Positions 34,850-45,864 of a stretch of 64,000 bases of DNA are shown in pieces. The notes under the pieces are model-generated. The model worked only from the letters and a program-made list of their open reading frames with translations, made no database searches and was not told where the DNA came from. Origin of the DNA: Symbiodinium natans (Eukaryota; Sar; Dinophyceae; Suessiales; Symbiodiniaceae); assembly GCA_905221605.1 (NCBI GenBank), contig CAJNDS010002131.1, positions 261,001-325,000 of the forward strand. Direction: 5' to 3'. Numbering within the stretch: position 1 is the stretch's first letter; every line of letters begins with the position of its first letter. The position numbers and the translations under genes were made by a program.

Positions 34850-37276
34850 CTAGGCCTTCAGCACCCCGTGGCCCCTGAGGGCCCGGGTTCCGCGCTGGAG
34901 CAGGGCAGGCCCAGCAGTAGCCTTGGGGGGAGGTTACGGCGTCTAGGGTGCAGGGTTTAGGGGTTTAGGGGTTTAGGGGTTTAGGGGTTTAGGGGTTTAG
35001 GGGTTTAGGGGTTTAGGGTTTAGGGTTTAGGGTTTAGGGTTTAGGGTTTAGGGGTTTAGGGGTTAGGGTTTAGGGTTTAGGGTTTAGGGTTTAGGGTTTA
35101 GGGTTTAGGGTTTAGGGTTTAGGGTTTCAGGGTTTCAGGGTTTCAGGTTTTCAGGGTTTAGGGTTTCGGGTTAGGGTTTACAGGTCTAGGCTTCTGCTGT
35201 GGGACAGGGGGGTGCCTCGGACTTGGCCCCTGTAGCAAAAAGAAGGTCCCCCCCACCGAAAAGATGCTTTTGCATCTACCCCCAAAGCCTCAGCATTGCC
35301 ATGCAGGCCTCAGCATTGCCATGCAGACCGTCAAAGTCCGCCCTGAACCCTTAACCCTTCACCTGCAGATTTCGGGAAGTGACATCCCCCAGTAGGGTTT
35401 GATTAGGGTTTAGGGTTTAGGGTTTAGGGTTTAGGCTTTAGGGTTTAGGGTTTAGGGTTTAGGGTTTAGGGTTTAGGGTTTAGGGTTTAGGGTTTAGGGT
35501 TTAGGGTTTAGGGTTTAGGGTTTAGGGTTTAGACCCCCAATCGCCCAAAATCCTCAACAACCGACCCAAGGAGCGTCCAAGGCCGTGAGGGCCTCCTTCA
35601 AGCCATCGATTTCCTGCTGGCGCTTGGCCTGCCTCGGGATTAGGGTCGAGGTTTAGGGTTTAGGGTTTTAGGGTTTAGGGTTTGGGGTTTAGGGTTTGGG
35701 GTTTAGGGCTGAAGGGGATTGGAAGGCTTTGGGGCTCTTGAAGCATTTGCCATTTGAGTGTCCGGTTCAGACACTAACATGATGCGTTCCGTTTTCAACA
35801 AAAGCCACCAAATCAAGCATAGGTTCTTCCAGAAAATGGTCCACTAGGTTACGGCATGGGCTTTGGGGTGTAGGGTGTAGGCTTTGGGGGGGAGGGACTC
35901 AGCACCTTCTGAACGTTTGGGGTTTTGGGATCCTTAAACCTGAATAAACCCTAAACCCTAAACCCTAAACCCTAGACCCTAAACCCTAAACCCTAAACCC
36001 TAAACCCTAAACAAAGCTAGGCCCGAGATGCTTCTCCGCGAAGGACTCCGGCGTGACCAGGCACTCAGCCTCCAAGCCTTTCGTGAAGTCGAGGATCGCG
36101 CTCATCTCCGTCCTGGGCGCAAGGGTTTAGGGTTTTGGGTTTAGGGTTTAGGGTTTAGGGTTTAGGGTTTAGGGTTTAGGCTTTGGGGTTTGGGGTTTAG
36201 GGTTTAGGGCTTCGGGCTTAGGGCTCAAATCTGAGGTCGCAACCATGGGCCCTTAGTATGGCCCCTTGCCCTTCCTTAAAGGGATCCGTAGTCAGGGGCT
36301 CTTGTTATACAGAGTGATTATAAGGGTTCTATAACAAGGGACCCACATTAAGTCAGAGTTTTTATAAGGGTTATACAACAAGGGACCCACATGAAGTCAT
36401 GGTGATTATAAGGGTTATATAACAAGGGACCCTAACTAAGTGCTCTTATTATGCATAGTGATTAGAAGGGTACTATAACAAGGGACCCAAAGTAAGTGCC
36501 CGAACCCTAGAGCAAGGCCTATACGGGGTTTCTGTAGGGTTTTCGTATAGGTCTTCAGGTTGTCGTCGCTTGCAGCATGGAAGACAGAAACGGAAGAACC
36601 AAGCAACTCTTCACTGGGAGGGTTGAGCGGGCTAATTTTCGAAGAGCTCCAGGAGGGGTGGTTTGGGGGTGTGGGAGATCGTCGGTCTTGGCCCTAACCT
36701 CCAAACCCTAAACCCCAAACCCTAAACCCAAAGCCCCAAACCCAACCCTTAGGGAGTTGAGCATGCAGGTGCAGGTTTGTTCCACAAGAGCCTTCCGCAA
36801 AACATTCGCGGTTCATGAGGGCCGTCTGGAATCCCATGGAAATATGGTGAGTTCTCGCAGTTATGGTCGGTTTAGGGTTTAGGGTTTAGGGTTTAGGGTT
36901 TAGGGTTTAGGGTTTAGGGCGTAGGGCGTAGGGTTTAGGGTTTAGGGTTTAGGGTTTAGGGTTTAGGGTTTAGGGTTTAGGGTTTAGGGTTTAGGGTTTA
37001 GGGTCCCGGGTCCCGTTTTTGGGTGCCCCGAAAACAGGGGCCACCCACCTTATAGTAGTAACCAAGAGGCCATATTTTGGAGAAGTGACCGTATGGGTTC
37101 TTCAAATACGAATTGGACAGTTTGGGGTCGCCGGTATACCTTAAAGAGGTTAGCAGACTAAGGGCGGGGTGCTGTTGTGCTTTCATTCTTGCAACTGTAA
37201 CCCCAAACCCCAAACCCCAAATCCCAAACCCCAAACCTCAAACCCTAAACCCCAAACCCCAAACCTTAAACCCTAA

Positions 37277-37307
<31 letters not shown>

Positions 37308-39818
37308 AAAAAACTGACCTCGGTGAGAAGTAAAGTCCTCCAGCCGATGGCACGGCTCGATTTTGGACTCGGGTTTAAGGGCTCCCGAAACCCTAAACCC
37401 TACACCCTAAACCCTAAACCCTAAGCCCTAAACCCTAAACCCTAAACCCACCACCAACCCTAAACTTAACTCAACACGTGCCCAGCGTCTGCATGCTCTC
37501 TTGATCAGCATTCAGGTCGTTGAGCTCGCCGTCCAGGCGCTGTGCCTCGGCTGTCTTGTACTCAATGTCCTTCTCCTTCTGCGTCTTCTCAAGCTTCATG
37601 TCCTGAACTCGGCTGAAAATCTTACACCTGGTAGCCCAGCAACCATATTATAATAAGGGCACCCTTTTTGGGTTAGTTACTGTATAAGGGAACCTTGAAC
37701 CAAACAAAGGGAAAAGAGTACCACTGGGTTACCAAGTACATGGGGAGCCCAAAACCTCGTCGTCGCAGGTGCATGCTACTGGTATACCTCCAAGCACTGA
37801 CAAACACCGTAAACCCTAAACCCTAAACCCTAAACCCTAACCCTAAACCCTAAACCCTAAACCCTAAACCCTGAACCCTGAACCCTGAACCCCAACCTAG
37901 TTGCTGAGTTCATAAGCCCCCAAAAAGTGTACACTTTTCAGTTCTACAGGGGATTGTAGTATCCCAGAAAGTGTAGAGTGTACTCATTCAGCTACTAAGC
38001 CAACCCTAAATCCTGCGTGGTCGCAAGATGGGGAGGGGCCCGTATCAAAGAGCTCATTCGGAAGGTTGGGGCCTTTTGGGCTTGGGGTTTAAGGTGTGGG
38101 GCTTGGGGTTGAAACGTTTAGGGTTTAGGGTAACTCAACCCTAAACCCCCAACCCCCCAACCCTCTCAAGCCTAGAAACCCTATAAACCCTCTAAACCCT
38201 CAAACCCCGGGTGCGCGCTTGCGGGGAGCCCAAGCCTAAACCCTAACCCTAAACCTAAAAGCCCCTGAGCCCTCGTAGGCCGACATGGCCCTGAGCTTCT
38301 CCGGGGCCCCAGCTCCTCAGAACCCCTAAACCCTAGCCCTAAACCCTAAACCCCAAACCCTAAACCCTAAACCCTGAGAGGTCCTGGGCGTCCCGCTCGA
38401 AGCCGGCCTGGGCAGTCTTCTCCGCTGCGCGCATCTGGGAGAGGCTCATGGCCATGTCGGCCTCCGAGGGCTCAGGGGGGTTTAGGGTTTAGGGTTTAGG
38501 GTTTAGGGTTTAGGGTTTAGGGTTTTAGGGTTTAGGGTTTAGGGTTTAGGGGCTTGTTAGGGGCTTTCTAGGGGCTGCTTGAGGAGGCCTGAGGGCTTTT
38601 CGGGCGTTTCGGATTTTCAGGCTTTGTGGCCGTTGTGAGGGTCTTGCCCAAAGAGCCCAATACCGCTTAATTAAGGAATATGCCTTAAATCTTATGAAGG
38701 ATCCTCGTATAATTCAGGTAGATTCCTGAAGTAAGGGGTATTGGTACGCCTGGGTAGCGTCTTCTAGTGTTTTAGGGGGCTTGTTGGGGGCTGTCAAGGG
38801 GGCTTGTTAGGGGCGTTTTCAGGGGCCCTAAACCCTAAACCCTAAACCCTGAACCCTAAACCCTACGCGCCTCCCAGACCCTTGCGTGAACTCTGTATTT
38901 TGATCCGTTTTGGCAAAATCCCTTTTGGCACCAGTCGAAAAAATGTTCTACAGCTGGCTTCTGAAAAGCCGTTCTCGCCTGTCTTGGTCCATCTTTGGAG
39001 TCCCCTAAACCCTAAACCCTAAACCCTAAACCCTAAACCCTGAACCCTGAACCCTGAACTCTAAACCCTAACCCTAGACCCTAAACCTAAACCCTAAACC
39101 CTAAACCCTAAACCCTAAACCCTAAACCTAAACCCTAAACCTAAACCCTAAACCCTAAACCCTAAACGGCCTCAACGTCCTCGAGGCGGCCCATGACGCC
39201 GCCGGCCGCGCCTTTGCGCTCGCCGCTGGTCACCTTGATGCCGGAGCTCCTGGTGGCAAATGGGGTTTAGGGTTTAGGGTTCAGGGTTTAGGGTTTAGGG
39301 TTTAGGGGTTTAGGGTTTAGGGTTTAGGGTTTAGGGTTTAAGGTTTAGGGTTTAGGGTTTAGGGTTTAGGGTTTAGGGTTTAGGGGTTAGGGGTTTAGGG
39401 GTTTAGGGTTTGGGGTTTAGGGGAACCCCTTGAAAACGAAAATTCTGCATGGCCCCTTCGAAGCAGAACCGACTGAAATCTAAACGACGGTCTCGTCGCC
39501 AGAGAGCCCCGGCGAATGCTAAATTCGTCCCCGCTCGTACTCCACGAGAATACTTGGAGGTTCATGTGTACTTATAAGTAGGGTTTTAATATTAAGTACG
39601 GTAGCTATGGTTATAGCCCTACTTGGGGTACTTACCATCCTACCTATGGGTACCCGTGAACCTCCAAGTAGGGGCTCTACGAGTATTCTGGGAGGATGAA
39701 GAATCCACACCCCAAAATTCCCAAGACACTTTTGTTACATCCAGGAAGGGGTTCGCCCCTCCACCCGAAGCCCGTTAACAACCCTGAGGCTTCCAATTCC
39801 TACTTGACCCGAAAGCAC

Positions 39819-39867
<49 letters not shown>

Positions 39868-42800
39868 CAGATTTGCAGCCCTAACCTGAGACGCTTAAGT
39901 CCCAAACCTGAGGCCCATTAGAACAAAATTGCCCGTGAGACCCCTAACCCCAAACCCCTTTTGCCAGAGGACTAGCCCTAAACCCTAAACCCCGAGGTCT
40001 ATAGCCCTAAACCCTAAACCCTAAACCCCAAACCCTAAACCCCAAACCCCAAACCCTAAAGCCTAAACCCTAGCCCTGGTCTCTTGTAGAAGTCGCGCAG
40101 GGTCTTCAGCGCCGACTTCACGCCCTCCATGCCGGTCACCGTCTCTGGCTCCTCTAGAGGGCTGAGGCTTTGAGGTTTAGGGGTTTAGGGTTTAGGAGGG
40201 CTCCCAAAGAGCCCAATATTGCTTAATTAAGGAATATTTCCTTAAATCATATTAAGGAATGTTTCCTGAAATCATATTAAGGAATATTTCCTTAAATCAT
40301 ATTAAGGAATATTCCTTAAATCATATTAAGGAATATTCGTTAACTCATATTAAGGAATATTCCTTAAATCATATTAAGGACCCCTATATGACTTAAGGAA
40401 TATTGGGCTCTTTGGGCTGAGGCTTTGAGGTCTAGGGGGTTTAGGGGGTTTGGGGGTTTGGGGGTTTAGGGGTATAGGGTTTAGGGGTTTAGGGGTTTGG
40501 GGGTTTAGGGGTTTGGGGGTTTAGGGGTTTAGGGGTTTTTAGGGGTTTTTAGAGGTGTTTCGGTGTTTTTAGGGGTTCTTTGGGGTTTTTCGGGTTTTTT
40601 TGGGGTTTTTGGGGGGTTTTTTGGGGTTTAGGGTTTAGGCTTAGGCAATTAGGGGTTTAGGGTTTAGGCTTCGGGGTTGGGGGTTTAGGATTAAGGTTTA
40701 GGGTTTTGGGTTTCGCTCTGCTTGGGGTTTAGGGCTCGGGGGCCCTAAACACTTAACCCTAAACCCCAAACTAGACCTCAAGCCCTGAGCAAAGAACCGC
40801 ACAGTCGCCCTAAACCCTAAACCCTAAACCCTAAACCCTAAACCCTAAGATCTCATACGCCCCTGTTTGGGACGAGTTGTGATGCCTGAGGGGAACTTAG
40901 GGGTTTAGGGAGTTTAGGGTTGAGGGAGCCCAGAGGTTTAGGCACCTTCGGGTACCCTAAACCCTAAACCCTAAACCCTAAACCCTAAACCCTAAACCCT
41001 AAACCCTAAACCCTAAACCCTAAACCCTAAACCCCAAACCCTAAACCCTAAACCCTAAACCCTAAACCCCAAACCCTAAACCCTAAACCCTAAAACCCGT
41101 CCTTCGTCTGGAAGAGGGCCTTCTCCTCCTGGCGCAGGGCGGTCATGTTCGCCTGCGTCTCCGCCAGCGTGGCGAGCTCGGCCTTGATGGCCACCACCTG
41201 AACACTTCAAGGGGGGCGCTGGTTTAGGGTTTAGGGTTTAGGGTTTAGGGTTTAGGGTTTAGGGTTTGGGGTTTGGGGTTTGGGGTTTGGGGTTTGGAGC
41301 CCAGATTATCTTGAGGAAGCCCGCCACTCCCTTCAGCTTTTGGCAACTCCAGCCTGCTTCTTCCTCGGCGCAGCAGTACCCTAACCCCTACCCCTAAACC
41401 CCTGAACCCCTAAACCTCTTAACCCCTAAACCCCTAACCCCTAAACTCCCTAAACCCCTAACCCCCTAAACCTTAAATCAAAAAGAACAAACACTAAACA
41501 CACAAAACTCCCAAACCTGCACCCTAAAGGCACCTGGAACCAGCCCAAAACCCTAAACCCTAAGCCCTAAGCCCTAAACGCTAAGCCCTGCTGAGTTTAA
41601 GGCCCAACCATCGACCCCAAGGCCTAGACGTTTGGGGCCTTAGGGTTTAGGGTTTAGGGTTATAAGGAAAAACCATCCCAACATACTAGCCCCAAGAGTA
41701 ACCTAGGAATAAGAAGGGTGCCCTGCTTTTGGTTTGAAGGCGCTTACAAGGGAACGGAAGCCCTTAAAAAGGGAATAAGAGCCTAGTACAAACCCTCGTC
41801 GCATCCGGGCTCAGCAAAAACTCTCAGACCTAGCACTCGTGGACTCGTGGCTACGTACGAAAAGCTGTGCGAATCCATGATTCAGGAGCACCCTAGACCC
41901 TGAACCCTAACCCACCTTAACCCTAAGCATTATAATCTATATTATAGAGGGCTTTTGTTGAAAGCAGTACGCATGTCGACCGGCTGATGTCCAACCTCTC
42001 GACTATAAACCCTGATGCCCCCCCAAAAAATGAGTTTAGGGTTCAAAGAGCTTACAGGACTTATAGGGCTTTACAGGGTTTAGAGGGCTTACAGGACTTA
42101 CAGGGTTTGTGAGGTTTATGGAGTTTACAGGGCTTAGGGCTCAGGGAGCTGGGATGACGGAGGCCCCTTCTCTTGCCAATCCTCTCAGGCCGGACTCCCC
42201 ATCGTTCCCCACAAATTTTAGGGTTTCGACTCGAGGGTTTAGGGTTTAGGGTTTAGGGTTTAGGGTTTAGGGTTTAGGGTTTAGGGTTTAGGGTTTAGGG
42301 TTTAGGGTTTAGGGTTTAGGCTCTCAAACCCAAGCAAGAAGGGAACACATAGAATGCCCCAAAAGCTTACCTAGAAAGCTCTCTAAGCCGAAGAAAGAGG
42401 TTATCCCCTAGACCCTTGTGCATAACCCCTTTTGAAGCCGGTGCCTGCTGAATGCCAAAGCAACCCCTCAAGATCTTCATGGGAGAGCGAAACTGAGCAT
42501 GATCCCTAAACCCTAAACCCTAAACCCCAAACCCCAAACCCCAAACCCCAAACCCCAAACCCTAAACCCCAAACCCCAAACCCCAAACCCCAAACCCTAA
42601 ACCCCAAACCCCAAACCCTAAACCCATCCATCGAGCTGCAGCATGGCGGACTTGGACGCGGCCGCGTCGATCTTGGTGCTCACGTCATCGAGGTCGCCCT
42701 CCTTCCCGGCCTTCTTGGCGGCCGCCTCGCCCATCTCCTTCGCCACAGGGCCCCCCTACTTTTCCCTAAGCCCTAAACCCTAAACCCTAAACCCTGAACC

Positions 42801-43616
42801 CTAAAACCCCCCAAACCCCTGACCCTGTCCCCAGAACTCAAGAACCCACCCCCCCCCCCCCCCCCGCCCAAAAAAAAAAACCTCTCAAAAAACCCTCGAA
42901 TCTCAGGCTCGGGCCTTCCTGACCCTCCCAAACACCCGAAACCCTAAACACCAAAAACCCTAAACCCTAAACCCCAAACCCTAAACCCTAAACCCCAAAC
43001 CCCAAACCCCAAACCCCAAACCCCAAACCCCAAACCCTAAACCCTAAACCCTAAACCCTTTTGAACCCAGGCTCGGACAACCCTAAACCCTAAACCCTAA
43101 ACCTTCAAAAAAAAATACAGAACCCTCGAGTCGCAGGCTCCTTGTCGCAGTAGGCCTTTTTGGTGGCCTCCGCCTGCAGGTTCTCCTGCATGGTGGTGAT
43201 CCTGAGGGCAGTCAGGGTTTAGGGTTTAAGGTTTAGGGTTTAGGGTTTGGGGTTTAGGGTTTGGGGTTTAGGGTTTAGGGTTTAGGGTTTGGGGTTTGGG
43301 GTTTGGGGTTTGGGGTTTAGGGTTGGGGGTTTAGCGTTTCGGGTTTGGTGTTTAAGGTTTAAGGGGGCCTATCACGGTTTTGGCTTCCTCGGGCTTGCGT
43401 TAGGTTTTAGGGGCTCTCAAGGTCAGGGGCTTTTGGGGTCTGGACTTCGGGTATTTGGGGTCTTAGGTTGTGGGTTGAAATTTCTCGGGGGGGGAGGGGC
43501 GTTCAGCACCGCATGCGACGAAACAATCTGAACTCCATCAGCTTTCTGCTGTCGTCACTGCAGTCGGCCGCTCTACCGAATGGGCAACATGACCGAATGG
43601 TCAAGATGTCCGGACA
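34850..43616 (-). CDS. 11-exon coiled-coil protein gene, dinoflagellate/perkinsid KAYCDKEM-type family
   Basis: Eleven minus-strand islands join in one frame: 43616-43534, 43201-43141, 42737-42624, 41197-41102, 40151-40084, 39249-39171, 38461-38384, 37602-37490, 36112-36032, 35632-35575 and 34921-34850 (TAG stop). The total is 903 nt, 300 residues. In order: a Cys-containing N-terminal piece (first exon least certain, no ATG identified), then LQAEATKKAYCDKEM, a Lys/Glu/Ala coiled coil, LRQEEKALFQ, GMEGVKSALKTLRDFY, GGVMGRLEDVEADM, KEKDIEYKTAEAQRLDGEL, MSAILDFTKGLEAEC, RQQEIDGLKEALTALDA and the tail ALLQRGTRALRGHGVLKA. I remember this order of motifs from a large family of alveolate coiled-coil proteins of unknown role; no catalytic residues are visible. 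Borders are GA-AG (introns 2, 4, 5, 7, 8), GC-AG (6, 9, 10) and GT-AG (1, 3). At intron 3 a GG-AG border two codons shorter would match family spacing better. The 5' end and promoter were not found. Confidence 0.85.
34960..35185. repeat. TTTAGGGG then TTTAGGG then TTTCAGGG array
   Basis: Three homogeneous variant blocks in sequence, just upstream (sense) of the terminal exon of the coiled-coil gene. Confidence 0.92.
35405..35533. repeat. TTTAGGG array
   Basis: About 18 heptamers in the last intron of the coiled-coil gene. Confidence 0.92.
36240..36500. repeat. ~65-bp tandem repeat
   Basis: Four imperfect units with GTGATTATAAGGGTTATA and CAAGGGACCCACATGAAGTC blocks. Confidence 0.8.
36870..37004. 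repeat. TTTAGGG array
   Basis: About 19 heptamers with two GCGTAGGG variants. Confidence 0.92.
37637..37735. mobile_element. MITE-D-like element at an intron acceptor
   Basis: Shares AAGGGCACCCTTTTTGGGTT and AAGGGAACCTTGAACC with copies (some inverted) at 6828-6935, 11764-11822, 17815-17870, 31086-31195, 41693-41795 and 43946-44042. It sits just upstream, in the sense direction, of the exon starting at 37602. Confidence 0.5.
38649..38745. mobile_element. MITE-A element
   Basis: Begins CAAAGAGCCCAATACCGCTT, interior AAGGAATATGCCTTAAATCT, ends AAGTAAGGGGTATTGG; the right end is diverged. Confidence 0.65.
39004..39167. repeat. CCCTAAA array
   Basis: Donor-side arm of intron 6 of the coiled-coil gene; opposite-orientation partner at 38479-38550. 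Confidence 0.92.
39264..39421. repeat. TTTAGGG array
   Basis: Acceptor-side arm of intron 5 of the coiled-coil gene; opposite-orientation partner at 39968-40075. Confidence 0.92.
39552..39673. mobile_element. MITE-E element
   Basis: ACTTGGAGGTTCATGTGTAC and GGTACCCGTGAACCTCCAAG are inverted termini. Outside them a second inverted pair (CTCCACGAGAATAC / CTACGAGTATTCTG) extends the palindrome. Confidence 0.75.
39816..39864. repeat. (CA)n microsatellite
   Basis: About 24 CA units. Confidence 0.95.
40206..40416. mobile_element. expanded MITE-A element
   Basis: Ends AAAGAGCCCAATATTGC and ATATTGGGCTCTTTGGG are inverted. The interior is about six tandem copies of a ~34-bp unit CTTAAATCATATTAAGGAAT, itself palindromic. 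Confidence 0.8.
40937..41097. repeat. CCCTAAA array
   Basis: Donor-side arm of intron 4 of the coiled-coil gene. Confidence 0.92.
42237..42322. repeat. TTTAGGG array
   Basis: Twelve near-perfect heptamers inside intron 3. Confidence 0.92.
42505..42625. repeat. CCCTAAA/CCCCAAA array
   Basis: Abuts the exon ending at 42624; on the sense strand it begins GTTTAGGG and can serve as a GT donor. Confidence 0.92.
42955..43108. repeat. CCCTAAA/CCCCAAA array
   Basis: Within intron 2 of the coiled-coil gene. Confidence 0.9.
43216..43330. repeat. TTTAGGG/TTTGGGG array
   Basis: Acceptor-side tract of intron 1. Confidence 0.9.
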
Positions 43617-44244
43617 CTGCAGACCCTAAACCCTAAACCAGCTATCTTCGGAGACAAAATGGGGCCAGAGCCATCGACGAGGTGTAAGTGTGTGCGTGTG
43701 TGCGATCAAGCATCTCCGAGGTGCACGCCTGCTTTGTTTAGGGTTAGGGTTTAGGGTTTAGGGATTGGGGTTTAGGGTTTAGGGTTTAGGGTTTAGGGTT
43801 TCGGGTTTAGGGTTTAGGGTTTAGGGTTTAGGGTTTAGGGGTCCCTCAATGGAAGAAGCAATCGACGCTACCCGAAAGAAAGAGGCCACCACAACGTGTT
43901 CTTGGGCTGTCCACCTGGCGGCAGATGAGACAAATCTTCTAGACCCAAGAGTAATTAACCTAGGAATACGAAGAGTGCCCTTTTTGGGCTACAGGGACTC
44001 ATAAGTGCGCCTAAATCCTAAAAACGGGAGTAAGGGCCCCACCTTGGGATGTTCCCCCTTATACTAGCAGTCCTTCATAGGGATTCTAATAGGGGGGGGG
44101 GGGGGTGTGTGCAGCTTAAATAGGGTCTATTTGGAAGCTGAGACTCGTGTTTTAAAGAGGAAATCAGGCCCCAAAACGTATACTTATTTACAAGAGACAA
44201 CTTCCAAATAGACCCTATTTTAGGTTCTGTAGGGTTGCCAAGAC

Positions 44245-44832
44245 AGAATTTAATTCAATTAATTCAATTAATTCATTTATTTACACTTGGGGAGGTTGAA
44301 TTAATTGAATTAATTGAATAAATTCAATTAATTCACCCCCCCCTTTTGGAATTAATTGAATTAAATGAATTAATGGAATTAATTGAATTAATGGAATTAA
44401 TTGAATTAATGGAATTAATTGAATTAATTGAATTAATTCAATTAATTCCAAATGAGGGGTGAATTAATTGAATTAATTCAATTAATTCAGTTAATTCAAT
44501 TAATTCAATTAATTCAATTAATTCAATTAATTCCAAATGGGGGGGTGGGGGGCTCGGGGCTAAATAATTGAATTAATTGAATTAATTCACCCCCCCCCTT
44601 TTGGAATTAATTGAATTAAATGAATTAATGGAATTAATTGAATTAATGGAATTAATTGAAAGAATTCAATTAATTCAATTAATTCCAAATGGGGGGTCAA
44701 TTAACTGAATTAATTCAATTAATTCAATTAATTCAATTAATTCAATTAATTCAATTAATTCAATTAATTCAATTAATTCAATTAATTCAATTAATTCAAT
44801 TAATTCAATTAATTCAATTAATTCCAAATGGG
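44245..44832. repeat. (GAATTAATT/AATTAATTC)n satellite in alternating orientation
   Basis: Nine-base units with G-run or C-run punctuations (GGGGGG, CCCCCCC) at orientation switches, so neighbouring blocks are inverted. Confidence 0.93.
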
Positions 44833-44854
44833 GGGGGGCACCATTCCGGGCTCG

Positions 44855-45105
44855 TAAATTAGTATTGCGGGGAGGCCCGGGCTCGTGATTTAGTATTGGG
44901 GGGAGGCCCGGGCTCGTGATTTAGTATTGGGGGGAGGCCCGGCCTCGTAATTTGGAGGCCGGGCTCGTGATTTAGCCCGGGCTCGTGATTTAGTATTGGG
45001 GGGAGGCCCGGGCTCGTGATTTAGTATTGGGGGGAGGCCCGGGCTCGTGATTTAGTATTTGGGGGAGGCCCGGGCTCGTGGTTTAGTATTGGGGGGAGGA
45101 GGATT
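44855..45105. repeat. ~30-bp tandem repeat GGCCCGGGCTCGTGATTTAG
   Basis: About eight units, ending in TATTGGGGGGA. Confidence 0.9.
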
Positions 45106-45194
45106 CCCCAGCCCCCACCCCCCATTTGGAAATAAATGAATTAATTGAATTAATTGAAATAATTGAATTAATTCAATTAATTCAATTAATTCAT

Positions 45195-45466
45195 TTCGAA
45201 CGCGATGAGAAATGCGCGGCTCGATTTGGCCAAATTTTGCCGGGCAGCCTCCGGGCAAAATTTGGCCAAATCGAGCCGCGCCTTTCTGAAGGCCCGAAAT
45301 TTTTAAACTATCGCGGCTCGATTTGGCCAAATTTTGCCGGGCAGCTTCCGGGCAAAATTTGGCCAAATCGGGCTGCCCTTCGTATGCGATGAGAAATGCG
45401 TGGCTCGATTTGGCCAAATTTTGCCCGGAGGCTGCCCGGCAAAATTTGGCCAAATCGAGCCGCGCC
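45195..45466. repeat. triple palindromic repeat CGGCTCGATTTGGCCAAATT
   Basis: Copies around 45218-45280, 45313-45372 and 45400-45463. Each is an inverted repeat (GGCTCGATTTGGCCAAATTT / AAATTTGGCCAAATCGAGCC) with a short GC-rich loop, so a long stem is possible. Confidence 0.88.
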
Positions 45467-45864
45467 TATTCATTTATTTCCAAATGGAGGGGGGGCCTCG
45501 CCCCCCCCATCCCCACCTCCCCCCTCCATTTGGAATTAATTTAATTAATTCATCCCCCCTTTTGGAATTCCCCATCCCCACCTCCCCCCTCCATTTAGAA
45601 TTAATTCAATTAATTCATCCCCCCTTTTGGAATTAATTGAATTAGTTGAATTAATTGAACTAATTGAATGAATTGAATTATTTCAATTAATACAATTAAT
45701 TCATGTAATTCATTTATTTCCAAATGCCCCCCCCCCCGTGTGCAGCTTAAATAGGGTCTATTTGGAAGCTGGGACTCGTATTTACAATAGGAAAACAGGC
45801 CCCAAAACGTATACTTATTTGTGAGAGGGACCTTTTGGGTCCATTTCACGTATATCACTTGTAT

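Larger units (their letters stand above)
44103..45838. repeat. AT-rich composite flanked by a ~105-bp direct repeat
   Basis: GTGCAGCTTAAATAGGGTCT through CCCCAAAACGTATACTTATT occurs at 44106 and 45739 in the same orientation. The region between holds (GAATTAATT)n, a 30-bp GC-rich repeat and a palindromic repeat, described separately. Confidence 0.8.

Noticed and set aside
43540-43620. tRNA-like stretch GGTAGAGCGGCCGACTGCAG on the minus strand
   Set aside because: D-arm resemblance only; anticodon and T stems do not pair. The segment fits better as coding sequence.
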